In this document: piece by piece, positions 33,933 to 42,379 of the stretch
Position numbering within the stretch: position 1 is the stretch's first letter
Layout of the letters: each line of letters begins with the position of its first letter
NCBI RefSeq assembly: GCF_900142785.1
Contig: NZ_FRCD01000016.1
Location: 1 to 64,000, forward strand
Reading direction: 5' to 3'
Origin: Chryseobacterium carnipullorum
Lineage (GTDB): Bacteria > Bacteroidota > Bacteroidia > Flavobacteriales > Weeksellaceae
DNA: 64,000 nucleotides
Notes under the pieces: generated by a model
What the model saw: the letters and a program-made list of their open reading frames with translations, nothing else
Database searches by the model: none
What the model was told of the DNA's origin: nothing
Translations under genes and position numbers: made by a program

Positions 33933-33953
33933 AGATTTAAAAATAAGTTTCTA

Positions 33954-33961
33954 CAAATATA
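33954..33961 (-). promoter_or_regulatory. Putative -7 box of dnaN
   Basis: Minus-strand TATATTTG lies 21 bases ahead of the dnaN start. The expected upstream TTG is not obvious. Confidence 0.4.
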
Positions 33962-34088
33962 ATAAATAGAAACTATAATGAAAAAAATAATCCTAAGGAG
34001 TTTTGAACAAATATCATTAACCTGTTTTCAGACTTGACATTATGTTCAGATTTTATCATGATTAATTTTCACATCAAAGATCCGGAAT

Positions 34089-34121
34089 TTGGGTACCATC
34101 AAAATACAAATCCTATATTTG
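34089..34121 (+). promoter_or_regulatory. Putative promoter of the DgkA-type kinase gene
   Basis: TTG at 34089-34091 and TATATTTG at 34114-34121 with a 22-base spacer; the ATG follows 12 bases later. This placement argues against starting the gene at the TTG itself. Confidence 0.5.
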
Positions 34122-34133
34122 CGAAAAAGACTC

Positions 34134-34487
34134 ATGAAAAAACCACTTATCCATAAAAGTTTTCTGCATGCTTTCCAGGGTATTTTCCAGATGGTACTCA
34201 CGGAGAGAAATTTTCAGATTGAACTTGTGGCTTTTTTCATTAACCTTTTCTTTATTTTCTATTTTAACCTTTCCGGAACAGATACCGCACTCGTTCTCAT
34301 GGCTTCTGTTGCTGTTTTAAGTGCTGAAATTTTCAATACTGCCATAGAAAGGATATGTGACATCATCCAACCTGATTTTGACAAGAGAATCGGCTTTATT
34401 AAAGATATTTCCGCGGGGGCTGTTTTACTCATGGCTGCCGGAGCTGTTGTTGTGGGAATTATTGTGTACTGGAAGTATCTCTTTTAG
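34134..34487 (+). CDS. Diacylglycerol/undecaprenol kinase family protein
   Basis: A 117-residue membrane enzyme of the DgkA family, phosphorylating diacylglycerol or undecaprenol. Three helices are seen at about residues 33-50, 55-75 and 92-115. The active-site blocks are TERNFQIEL and LSAEIFNTAIERICDII, the last being the family signature. The start at 34134 follows a promoter box and gives the normal length. In Bacteroidota such proteins are often undecaprenol kinases; which lipid is used here is unproven. Confidence 0.88.
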   Translation: MKKPLIHKSFLHAFQGIFQMVLTERNFQIELVAFFINLFFIFYFNLSGTDTALVLMASVAVLSAEIFNTAIERICDIIQPDFDKRIGFIKDISAGAVLLMAAGAVVVGIIVYWKYLF

Positions 34488-34536
34488 CATCTACAGAATG
34501 TTTTTGTACCGACATTTATATGCTTTATAAAAGGAA

Positions 34537-34869
34537 TTATTTTCCAATATAAATACATCCTTTCTTTCCGGATTTGAAAACAGTTTCTACTCTTTTATAA
34601 TCATCCACTTCATATTCATCTGCCTGAAGAATTTCCTCTTCTGTCACTTCAAAAAGCATTCCCTCAACCTCATCTTCGCTGTTTCCGGAAAATACTAATA
34701 TCGGATGGTATTTCTGGCCGCTTTTGCGCAAAACTTCAGGATCTGTAATTTCGACCTTACTCAGTTTATAGCCGGTAAGAATATCTTTTTCACCTTCTAA
34801 AAGTCGTCCGAATGTTTCAAGTTGTACCTGCTCTTTCTGCAGGGTTCCGTATGAAAATAAATGCGTCAT
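34537..34869 (-). CDS. Gamma-glutamylcyclotransferase-like (AIG2 family) protein
   Basis: A 110-residue protein with the AIG2/GGCT fold. The opening MTHLFSYGTLQKEQVQ contains the YGTL substrate loop, GYKLSKV follows, and the acidic E in VEGMLFEVTEEEILQADEYE is the presumed catalytic Glu region. Family members cleave gamma-glutamyl amines or are of unknown function. Its ATG overlaps the stop of the SGNH hydrolase gene (ATGA), indicating translational coupling. Confidence 0.85.
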   Translation of the reverse strand: MTHLFSYGTLQKEQVQLETFGRLLEGEKDILTGYKLSKVEITDPEVLRKSGQKYHPILVFSGNSEDEVEGMLFEVTEEEILQADEYEVDDYKRVETVFKSGKKGCIYIGK

Positions 34870-35495
34870 GATAAGTATTTTTCTATGATGGGTATTATCG
34901 TTTCAGCCATTATTCCGTAGCCTTTTTCATTAGGATGAACTCCGTCTGCGGAAAGCAGAATCTCTTTATCCGGGACAATTGCAGCGTAGAAATCAATGTA
35001 ATGCAAAGAATGTTCAGCTGCTATATTGGTAAGGATTTGGTTATACATCAAAACGTCTCCGTTTACTCGTAATTTCCCTGTGGCCGATTCTACTCCATCC
35101 ACGTTTCTGGAAAATGGGAGGATGCTTACAAGATAAATATCATTGGAATATTGATTTGCATACTGAACCGCTGTTTTTATATTTTCTTCAAACTGTTCAG
35201 GTGCTACGAGGTAACTTCCGTTCTTCTTTGCCAGATCATTGGCTCCGTAACCGATAAAAATAATATTTCCTTCCGCCGAATTCCTGGCTGCCATTTCATA
35301 AGGCATCCTTTTCAGTAGTCCTTCTGTGGTTTCACCTCCTATTCCCAGATTAAAAAGGATGGCTTCATTACTTCCTTCATGAAACTTTTGCAGTGCATAT
35401 CTTTTGAGGATGTCTACCCATCCTCCGAAAACTCCGTCATATTCTCCATAGGTAATGCTGTCGCCAAAGAACAGCCCGTAAATCATTTTTTTCAT
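34866..35495 (-). CDS. SGNH/GDSL-family hydrolase
   Basis: A 209-residue esterase-like enzyme. The nucleophile block is FFGDSITYG near the N-terminus (GDS), followed by a GIGGETT loop, GYGANDL (oxyanion Asn) and the catalytic pair SADGVHPNEKGYG near the C-terminus. No signal peptide, so probably cytoplasmic. It is upstream of and coupled to the AIG2-like gene by a four-base overlap. Substrates of this family range from lipids to acetylated sugars; not assignable. Confidence 0.9.
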   Translation of the reverse strand: MKKMIYGLFFGDSITYGEYDGVFGGWVDILKRYALQKFHEGSNEAILFNLGIGGETTEGLLKRMPYEMAARNSAEGNIIFIGYGANDLAKKNGSYLVAPEQFEENIKTAVQYANQYSNDIYLVSILPFSRNVDGVESATGKLRVNGDVLMYNQILTNIAAEHSLHYIDFYAAIVPDKEILLSADGVHPNEKGYGIMAETIIPIIEKYLS

Positions 35496-35503
35496 TTTTA
35501 AAT

Positions 35504-35590
35504 AAGATGTTAGATATTAGATATCAGATATCAGATGCTAGATGCTAGATGCTAGATGTTAGATATTAGATGTTAGATGTTAGATATTAG
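35504..35590. repeat. Degenerate 7-base tandem repeat
   Basis: About 12 tandem copies of a 7-mer close to TAGATRY (TAGATAT, CAGATGC, TAGATGT) immediately upstream of the SGNH gene. Related TTAGAT words also lie before purL around 39858-39896. Probable slippage-prone sequence. Confidence 0.8.
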
Positions 35591-35664
35591 CAATGTTGGG
35601 ATATAAGTAATACAGTTGATCATCACTCATAATTTATAACTCATCACTCATCATCCGTCTAATA

Positions 35665-36069
35665 TCAATCCAAAATTAAGGTAATATTTTTATGCGATTC
35701 TATAATTTCTATTAAAATTTCGAATAAGGTCTGACCATTTCCGGAAATCAATTCATTCATTTTTTGCTGAATCAGTTCTACGTTAAAAGGTTTTCCCTGT
35801 CTGATCTTGTTTTCATAAAAATGACGGGTATCTTCCAGACCAAGATCTTCTTTTGATTTTTGGGAATCTTTCCAGGTGATTTGAATTTCATCGCCGCTTT
35901 CAAATACTCCAAACCCTCCGTAAAGGATATCATCAAAGCCATCCAGTGTTCCCACTTTCCAGTCTGTATTTTTCATCAATACCAAAGAAACTTCGTCGTA
36001 GAAACCTGACAGATCCGAAAAATGACTGCCATTGATTGTAATTAATTTATTTTTATCTGAATTCAACAT
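35665..36069 (-). CDS. Barstar-family protein
   Basis: A 134-residue protein resembling barstar, the inhibitor of barnase-type ribonucleases. FSDLSGFYDEVSLVLMKN, then TLDGFDDILYGGFG and IQITWKDSQKSKEDLG, match the family sequence F-x-x-F-Y...L-D-A-L-N-D-x-L-x-G-G...W. A C-terminal helix follows. No RNase toxin gene is adjacent, so its partner, if any, is elsewhere. It lies 74 bases before the purL terminus on the same strand. Confidence 0.75.
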   Translation of the reverse strand: MLNSDKNKLITINGSHFSDLSGFYDEVSLVLMKNTDWKVGTLDGFDDILYGGFGVFESGDEIQITWKDSQKSKEDLGLEDTRHFYENKIRQGKPFNVELIQQKMNELISGNGQTLFEILIEIIESHKNITLILD

Positions 36070-36170
36070 TGTTCTGAATATATTGCCGAAAGCCCGTTGG
36101 GTTATCCTTAAAATTTAATCCCTGTAAATATAAAAAAATGACCGCCATTCAGTGGCGGTCATTGGTCTGT

Positions 36171-39100
36171 TTATTTGAAGTATTCTACTCCGTTTTTGAA
36201 TATATTGTGGTAATTCGCGGTCGGTATATTTTTCATGAGGCCTTCTGCAAAACGCTCAGGATGTCCCATTCTTCCGTAAATCTTTCCGCAAGGGCTGGTA
36301 ACTCCTTCAATTCCGAATAATGAGTTATTTGGATTGAATGGCATTCCATGGGCAATGTTTCCATCAAGATCAATGTATTGAGTCGCGATCTGTCCGTTTT
36401 CGTAAAGCTTTTTGATTTCCTCTTCGGAAGCCATGAAACGACCTTCACCGTGAGAAATCGGAATGGTGAATACCTGATCTTTCATTCCTTTTAACCAAGG
36501 ACTTTCATCATTGATTACTTTCACGTTGACCATCTGGGAAATATGTCTTCTGATGGCATTATGAGCCAATGTCGGAGAGTTTTCATCCAGATCTTTGATT
36601 CTTCCGTAAGGTAACAGACCTGATTTAACCAAAGCCTGAAAACCGTTACAGATTCCGATGATCATGCCGTCTCTGTCCAGTAATTCGTGAACAGCGTTTC
36701 TCATCTTTTCGTTTTTCAACACATTAACGATGAATTTTGCAGAACCATCCGGCTCATCACCTGCTGAGAAACCTCCTGAGAAGGCCAGAATCTGAGATGT
36801 TCTGATCTCTTCTACCCATGCATCGATGCTTTCGTCCAGCAACTGGTGGCTGATATTTTTCAATGGAAGACTGCTGGTGACAGCGCCTTCTTTCTGGAAT
36901 GCATTCAAGGTGTCATACTCACAGTTGGTTCCCGGGAATACAGGAGCAAATACTTTCGGACTGGCAATTCCATGCTTTTTGATAATGATATTTCGTGGGT
37001 TGATCGAGTTTGATTTTTCATCGATTTCAACCGTAATTTTTTCTTTTTCCTGCGTTGGGAAAAGGTTTTCAAATGTTCCGGTATTAGCAGCTACAAGATC
37101 TAAGATTGAAGATTCAAGACCGTTTATCGCCAAGATACCCGAATCTTTTACTTCACCGATCTGCTGTAGAGAAGTATGACTCAACTCTTCTTTTGATTCG
37201 ATGATTAAGCTTCCGATCTTTTTAGCTAACAAAACATGTTCGTCAACCGTGATCTCTGCTCCCAACCTGTTTCCAAAGCTCATTTTGGCTAAAGCTACTG
37301 CTACCCCACCTTCTTTAATGGTTTTTACAGAAACGATTTTTCCGGCTTTGATATTTTCAAAAATAAATTCGAAAATTCCTTTTAAGCTTGCGTAGTCCGG
37401 AAGACCATTTTCCTGCGGAGTATGGTTGAAGAAGTAGACTTTATTTCCAGCCTGTTTGAATTCAGGGGAAATTACATTTTTCTTTTCTCCGTTGGCACAT
37501 GCAAATGAGATCAAGGTAGGCGGAACGTTCAGATCCTGATAAGTGCCACTCATGGAGTCTTTTCCTCCAATCGCAGCAAGACCAAGATTGATCTGAGCAT
37601 CATAAGCTCCTAAAAGAGAAGCTAAAGGTTTGCCCCACTTTTCAGCATTCTGACCCAGTTTTTCAAAATATTCCTGGAAGGTTAATCTGATATTTCTGTA
37701 ATCGCCACCCATCGCAACGATCTTAGCGACACTTTCTACAACTGCATAAGAAGCTCCCAACAGTGAATTCTGCTTTGAAATTCCGGTATCAAATCCCCAG
37801 CTCGCAAAGGAAACCGTTTCAATATCTTTTGCTCCTAAAATGGGTAATGTCTGAGCACTTCCTTCCATTAGTGTCTGCTGGTATTTTCCACCCAAAGGCA
37901 TCGCAACCGTAGTGGCACCTACAGAAGAGTCAAACATTTCCAACAGTCCTTTTTGTGAAGCTACATTTTTGTCGCTTAATATTTTAATGAAGTTCTCTTT
38001 TGTAAAAGATACAGTTTCTTCTTTTACTTCTTCAAGGTGAGTAATTTTCACCTCCTGAGTTTTGGAGCATCCGTTGGTATCTAAGAATTCTCTTGAAAGG
38101 TCAACGATTTTATCCCCTTTCCAGAACATCTGCATTCTTCCTGAATCTGTTACTTTTGCTACTTCTACAGCAACAATATTTTCATCCTGACAGAATTTAA
38201 TAAACTGTTCTTTATCTTTTGGATCAACTACTACAGCCATTCTTTCCTGAGATTCAGAAATAGCCAGCTCGGTTCCGTTTAATCCTTCATATTTTAAAGG
38301 TAAAACATCCAGGTTTACTTCTAAAGAATCTGCAATTTCACCAATCGCTACAGAAACTCCTCCTGCTCCGAAGTCATTTGATTTCTTGATCAGTTTCGTT
38401 ACTTCAGGATTTCTGAAGAGTCTCTGGATTTTACGTTCTTCAACGGCATTTCCTTTCTGAACTTCAGTAGACATGGTGTGGATACTGTTTTCATCCTGTA
38501 CTTTTGAACTTCCGCTCGCACCGCCAACACCGTCACGACCTGTTGCCCCTCCCAAAATAATGATGGAATCTCCATTTTCAGGTTTGTCACGTCTTACCCA
38601 ATCTACAGGAACGGCTCCGGTAACGAATCCTACTTCCATTCTCTTGGCTTTATAGCCTTCGTCATAGATTTCAGAAACCATAGTAGTGGCTAAACCAATC
38701 TGGTTACCATAAGATGAATATCCGTTGGCAGCCTGTTTGGTGATGGTCTTCTGAGGAAGTTTCCCCGGCAGAGTTTTGTCTACAGACTCTAAAACATCAG
38801 CAGCCCCTGTTAATCTCATTGCCTGGAATACAAAGGATCTTCCGGACAAAGGATCTCTGATCGCTCCTCCCAAACAGGTGGAGGCCCCTCCGAAAGGTTC
38901 AATTTCCGTTGGGTGATTATGGGTTTCATTTTTAAATAATAAATACCACGGTTCTTTTTTACCATCGTATTCAGCTTCGATCTGGATGGTACATGCATTG
39001 ATCTCGTCTGAAATCACAAGGTTCTCCAGATTCCCTGTTTTATGGAAATATTTACCGCACACCGTTGCCAGATCCATTAGAGAGATCGGCTTCAATTCAC

Positions 39101-39866
39101 GGCCTAAGAATTTTCTTTTTTCGATATAGTCACTGAAAATAGTTTCCAATGTCTGTTTGAATGCTCCTTCAAACCGGATATCTGACAATTCTGTTTCAAA
39201 AGTGGTGTGACGGCAGTGGTCACTCCAATAGGTGTCTAAAACTTTCAGTTCCGTTTCGGTAGGATTTCTCTTTTCAGTTTTAAAGTATTCCTGAATGAAT
39301 TTAAGGTCATCCAATCCCAGCGCAAAACCGTGATCATTATAGAAATTTTCAAGTTCAGCATCACCGAAACTGATGAAATTTTCGTGGATCAAAACTTTTG
39401 TAGGAATTTCATCGGCAGGAATGTTTAAGATGGAAAGATCTTTTTCCTGAGATTCCACTTTATTGATCAGAAGGTCTTTGATTTTTACAAGGTCTCTCTC
39501 AGAAATGCCTTCAAACTGAATCAGTTTTCCGCTTCTTACTTTGGACTTTTCATTTTCCGTGAGTAAAGCGATGCACTGCTGTGCAGAATCTGCCCGCTGA
39601 TCATACTGGCCGGGAAGAAATTCCATGGCAAACCAGATCTCCTCTCCAGGATTTTCTGTGTGTAAAATATCAGTCACAGGATCTACGAAAGTGCTGTTGA
39701 CCACTTTTTCGAACTCTCCATCATTCAGTCCGAAAATATCATACACATTATACACTTTCACATTTTTGACCGCCGGAACGACTGCTTTTACTTCATCAAA
39801 AATTTTTGGACTTTCAACATCGAAAATACCTCTTTTTTCTACGAAAATTCTTTTGTTATTAGACAT
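36171..39866 (-). CDS. purL: Phosphoribosylformylglycinamidine synthase (single chain)
   Basis: Purine biosynthesis enzyme of 1231 residues that turns FGAR into FGAM using glutamine and ATP. The N-terminal PurS-like part is followed by the synthetase domains (FLGRELKPISL, HNHPTEIEPFGGASTCLGG, SGRSFVFQAMRL, IILGGATGRDGVGGASGSS) and the C-terminal glutaminase. There the nucleophilic Cys is in IGICNGFQALV, preceded by LAFSGGFSAGDEPDGSAK, and VFTIPISHGEGRF and AHGMPFNPNNS complete the site. This is the large fused form, not the PurL/PurQ/PurS split. Followed by barstar on the same strand. Confidence 0.98.
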   Translation of the reverse strand: MSNNKRIFVEKRGIFDVESPKIFDEVKAVVPAVKNVKVYNVYDIFGLNDGEFEKVVNSTFVDPVTDILHTENPGEEIWFAMEFLPGQYDQRADSAQQCIALLTENEKSKVRSGKLIQFEGISERDLVKIKDLLINKVESQEKDLSILNIPADEIPTKVLIHENFISFGDAELENFYNDHGFALGLDDLKFIQEYFKTEKRNPTETELKVLDTYWSDHCRHTTFETELSDIRFEGAFKQTLETIFSDYIEKRKFLGRELKPISLMDLATVCGKYFHKTGNLENLVISDEINACTIQIEAEYDGKKEPWYLLFKNETHNHPTEIEPFGGASTCLGGAIRDPLSGRSFVFQAMRLTGAADVLESVDKTLPGKLPQKTITKQAANGYSSYGNQIGLATTMVSEIYDEGYKAKRMEVGFVTGAVPVDWVRRDKPENGDSIIILGGATGRDGVGGASGSSKVQDENSIHTMSTEVQKGNAVEERKIQRLFRNPEVTKLIKKSNDFGAGGVSVAIGEIADSLEVNLDVLPLKYEGLNGTELAISESQERMAVVVDPKDKEQFIKFCQDENIVAVEVAKVTDSGRMQMFWKGDKIVDLSREFLDTNGCSKTQEVKITHLEEVKEETVSFTKENFIKILSDKNVASQKGLLEMFDSSVGATTVAMPLGGKYQQTLMEGSAQTLPILGAKDIETVSFASWGFDTGISKQNSLLGASYAVVESVAKIVAMGGDYRNIRLTFQEYFEKLGQNAEKWGKPLASLLGAYDAQINLGLAAIGGKDSMSGTYQDLNVPPTLISFACANGEKKNVISPEFKQAGNKVYFFNHTPQENGLPDYASLKGIFEFIFENIKAGKIVSVKTIKEGGVAVALAKMSFGNRLGAEITVDEHVLLAKKIGSLIIESKEELSHTSLQQIGEVKDSGILAINGLESSILDLVAANTGTFENLFPTQEKEKITVEIDEKSNSINPRNIIIKKHGIASPKVFAPVFPGTNCEYDTLNAFQKEGAVTSSLPLKNISHQLLDESIDAWVEEIRTSQILAFSGGFSAGDEPDGSAKFIVNVLKNEKMRNAVHELLDRDGMIIGICNGFQALVKSGLLPYGRIKDLDENSPTLAHNAIRRHISQMVNVKVINDESPWLKGMKDQVFTIPISHGEGRFMASEEEIKKLYENGQIATQYIDLDGNIAHGMPFNPNNSLFGIEGVTSPCGKIYGRMGHPERFAEGLMKNIPTANYHNIFKNGVEYFK

Positions 39867-39941
39867 TAGATGTCAGATTTTAAATATTAGATTTATTACT
39901 TTCTTTTTACTTTTTTAGAACCTATAACGGTCCTTTATCTT

Positions 39942-41366
39942 TTAAAACTTCAAGGTCAGATTATTATCATCTGTTCCGTCTGTATTGGAAGCATTTCCTG
40001 ATGCATTGATCCAGTCTTCTCCGTTTAAAACCAATTTAAAGGAATAGGTTTTCCCTTTTTCAAAACGGGATTTCGGAATTTCCAACTCGAAGCGGTTATC
40101 TTCTTTCTTCGTTAACTGATAATTCTTATTGTCGGTCTTCCAGTCATTGAAAGATCCTGCAACAGAAGCGCTATTGATCAGTTTTGAGTTTAAATTTTTT
40201 GGATGGGTATAGGTAAACACTACATTCTCTCCTTTCAGATAATATCCTTCTGTTTTCTTTTTGCCTGGTGTTATAGTCAGATCGTTCGCTAATCTGGCAG
40301 CTGAATTATAAAGAGCTGGAAACGTATCTGGTCCGCTGATATTGACGATTAAGCAAATCCCCATATTCAGCTCAGGATAGATCATAAACCAGGTCTGATC
40401 TCCAAATGCTCCACCATGCTTATATCCCATTTTACCATGCTCGCTAAGACCAAAGCCATCCCAGAAATAGCCGTACCAATCTCCTTTGCTATTATTGATA
40501 TTTCTTTGAGATTCCTGAACAACTGAATTTTTTGAATCCAGTTCGTACTTTAAAAACTTCACCATATCTCCCATGGTCGATTTGGTTTTTGACCCGCCTG
40601 CACCCCATAAATAGCTTATGGATTTTGGCATCAGACGTCCGCTTGAATGATACCCATTCGATAAAACTTCACCTTTACCCAACTCCAGTTTGGTTTGATC
40701 CATTCCTGCTTTTGACAAGATGTTTTCATAAAGCAGCATTTCATAGCTTTTCCCATATATATTTTCCAGCATAAGACCTGTCAACTCAAGACTTAAGTTG
40801 CTGTAAGCATATTTAGTTCCGGGTATCGTATCCAGTTTTACTTTCTGAAGATCCTGCTTAAAATGATCTTTTGTATAATTTTCTCCTAATGTATTGTATT
40901 GAAAAGGAGTTTCGCCTGACATTGTTTTCCTAATTTCGGTGTCATCAGGCAGATTGCGCGGCAATGCGGTTTTGTAGGAAATCAAATCTTTAATTTTAAT
41001 AGAAGTTCCATTGTATTCTAAGTTAGGATAGGATTCTTTCAGATACTTACGGATATCATCTTCAAGATTAATTTTATTTTCCAAAACAGCCTGAGCCAAC
41101 AATTGTCCGGTAAAAAGCTTGGTCACCGATGCTATTTCAAAATAGGTATTGTCATCTGCTTTATTTCCCTTTCCTTTATCTATTTCTCCGTAATGTTTTG
41201 TATACACTTTACCATCTTTCACTATTCCGACCGATACGGAATAAGCGCCCGATTTTTCTTTTAATTTTTGTGCAGTTTTTTCCATGATGGAATACATCTC
41301 TTTCTGACTTTGCGAGAAGCTTTTTGCAGACACAAGAATCAATAAAAAAATCGAAAGGTTCTTCAT
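39942..41366 (-). CDS. Serine hydrolase (class C-like) fused to a glycogen-binding-like domain
   Basis: A 474-residue secreted protein. Signal MKNLSIFLLILVSAKSFSQ, then a serine hydrolase of the beta-lactamase class C/DD-peptidase type: S-x-x-K in ASVTKLFTG, Y-x-N in YAYSNLSLELTG and H-x-G in GYKHGGAFG. The last 110 residues (from about 370) form a beta-sandwich resembling the CBM48/AMPK glycogen-binding fold: FTYTHP, SVAGSFNDWK, FELEIPKSRFEKGKTYSFKLVLNG. The fusion suggests esterase or peptidase action on a surface polymer rather than drug resistance. Function is inferred. Confidence 0.8.
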   Translation of the reverse strand: MKNLSIFLLILVSAKSFSQSQKEMYSIMEKTAQKLKEKSGAYSVSVGIVKDGKVYTKHYGEIDKGKGNKADDNTYFEIASVTKLFTGQLLAQAVLENKINLEDDIRKYLKESYPNLEYNGTSIKIKDLISYKTALPRNLPDDTEIRKTMSGETPFQYNTLGENYTKDHFKQDLQKVKLDTIPGTKYAYSNLSLELTGLMLENIYGKSYEMLLYENILSKAGMDQTKLELGKGEVLSNGYHSSGRLMPKSISYLWGAGGSKTKSTMGDMVKFLKYELDSKNSVVQESQRNINNSKGDWYGYFWDGFGLSEHGKMGYKHGGAFGDQTWFMIYPELNMGICLIVNISGPDTFPALYNSAARLANDLTITPGKKKTEGYYLKGENVVFTYTHPKNLNSKLINSASVAGSFNDWKTDNKNYQLTKKEDNRFELEIPKSRFEKGKTYSFKLVLNGEDWINASGNASNTDGTDDNNLTLKF

Positions 41367-41375
41367 GGGCTATTG

Positions 41376-42335
41376 TTATTTTACAAATTTATTAGGATTG
41401 TCAGGACGTTCTTTCTGAAACTGTTCCGCTTCTTTTATTTCATTCTTCAGCCATTCTTCGTAAGGAACTTTTTCACCATAATCCATGGTATACTTTTCTT
41501 TACCCTCTTCTGAAACCAGAAATTTAAACCGATCACACATCGTAAGATCCATCCCTACAGCATAGGTGTTAATCTGATAATAAGGAAAATTCTCTTTGGG
41601 CCTTTCCACGATTTCAAAAATTAATTTCTTCTCAGCCTCAGACATTTCAGGATAAACATTGATATAATACAATCCTGAAAGTGTTTTATTCTGCTTTTCA
41701 AAAAACTGAAGAATGTTCTTCTCTTTTTCATTGTAGTGAAAAGGATTCGGATAGTATTTCCCCTGAATTTCTTTGTCTTTATCAGATGATTTTACAATGG
41801 GCTTCACCGTCTCGCCTTTGGTATTCATTACTCCCCATGTTCCACCAACAATTCCTTTATGTTCATCTTCTGTTTTCTCCCAGTCACAGCCATCACAAAA
41901 CAATGCATAACCGTATTCGAAATATGAAACAAAATCATGTTTTGGTTCTATGGCGATTTTCCCATTCCGGTCAGCAAAACCTACTTTCCCATTCTTAACG
42001 AATCTTCTGAGTCCTTCTTTGAAATAATCTGCTCCATTGTCATAAAAAAACGGTCTGTAAAGAAAGTTTCCTTTTCTATCATACACATAGCCCCATGCAT
42101 TTTTCTCTTTGGTTTCTCCTTTTTTAGAACCGTCGAAATAGATGGTTTCTTCTTTCACCAAATCGCCGTCCTGAAGATCCGAATAGATCTTAAACTGGGC
42201 GGGAACAATAATTTTCCCGTCCTGATCTTTTACGCCTGCCAAGGTATCTTTTGAGATAAAATACTTTAAAACCTCTTTCTTCTGGGAAAAAGAAAGGATG
42301 GGGATCATGGCAATGAGTAAAAGAGTTTTTTTCAT
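41376..42335 (-). CDS. WG-repeat-containing secreted protein
   Basis: A 319-residue protein starting at ATG 42335 with signal MKKTLLLIAMIPILSFSQ; the start at 42374 is not needed. WG-type repeats follow: AGVKDQDGKIIVPAQFKIYS, WGYVYDRKGNFLYRPFF, VGFADRNGKIAIEPKHDFVS and WGVMNTKGETVKPIV, each with the W/V-G-[YFV]-x-D-x-x-G-K-x-[IV]-x-P pattern. The C-terminal 100 residues are not recognised. WG-repeat proteins usually bind ligands or other proteins; the role here is unknown. Confidence 0.8.
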   Translation of the reverse strand: MKKTLLLIAMIPILSFSQKKEVLKYFISKDTLAGVKDQDGKIIVPAQFKIYSDLQDGDLVKEETIYFDGSKKGETKEKNAWGYVYDRKGNFLYRPFFYDNGADYFKEGLRRFVKNGKVGFADRNGKIAIEPKHDFVSYFEYGYALFCDGCDWEKTEDEHKGIVGGTWGVMNTKGETVKPIVKSSDKDKEIQGKYYPNPFHYNEKEKNILQFFEKQNKTLSGLYYINVYPEMSEAEKKLIFEIVERPKENFPYYQINTYAVGMDLTMCDRFKFLVSEEGKEKYTMDYGEKVPYEEWLKNEIKEAEQFQKERPDNPNKFVK

Positions 42336-42352
42336 ACTGGCTAAAATAAAAA

Positions 42353-42374
42353 ATGCAGCCCAAAAAGGCTGCAT
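42353..42374 (-). terminator. Terminator of purB
   Basis: Eight-base stem ATGCAGCC with GGCTGCAT around CAAAAA, five bases past the stop of purB, with a T-rich tail on the minus strand. Confidence 0.9.
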
Positions 42375-42379
42375 AAGCT

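Noticed and set aside
35504..35590. Possible CRISPR array
   Set aside because: Adjacent 7-base units without unique spacers; degenerate simple repeat.
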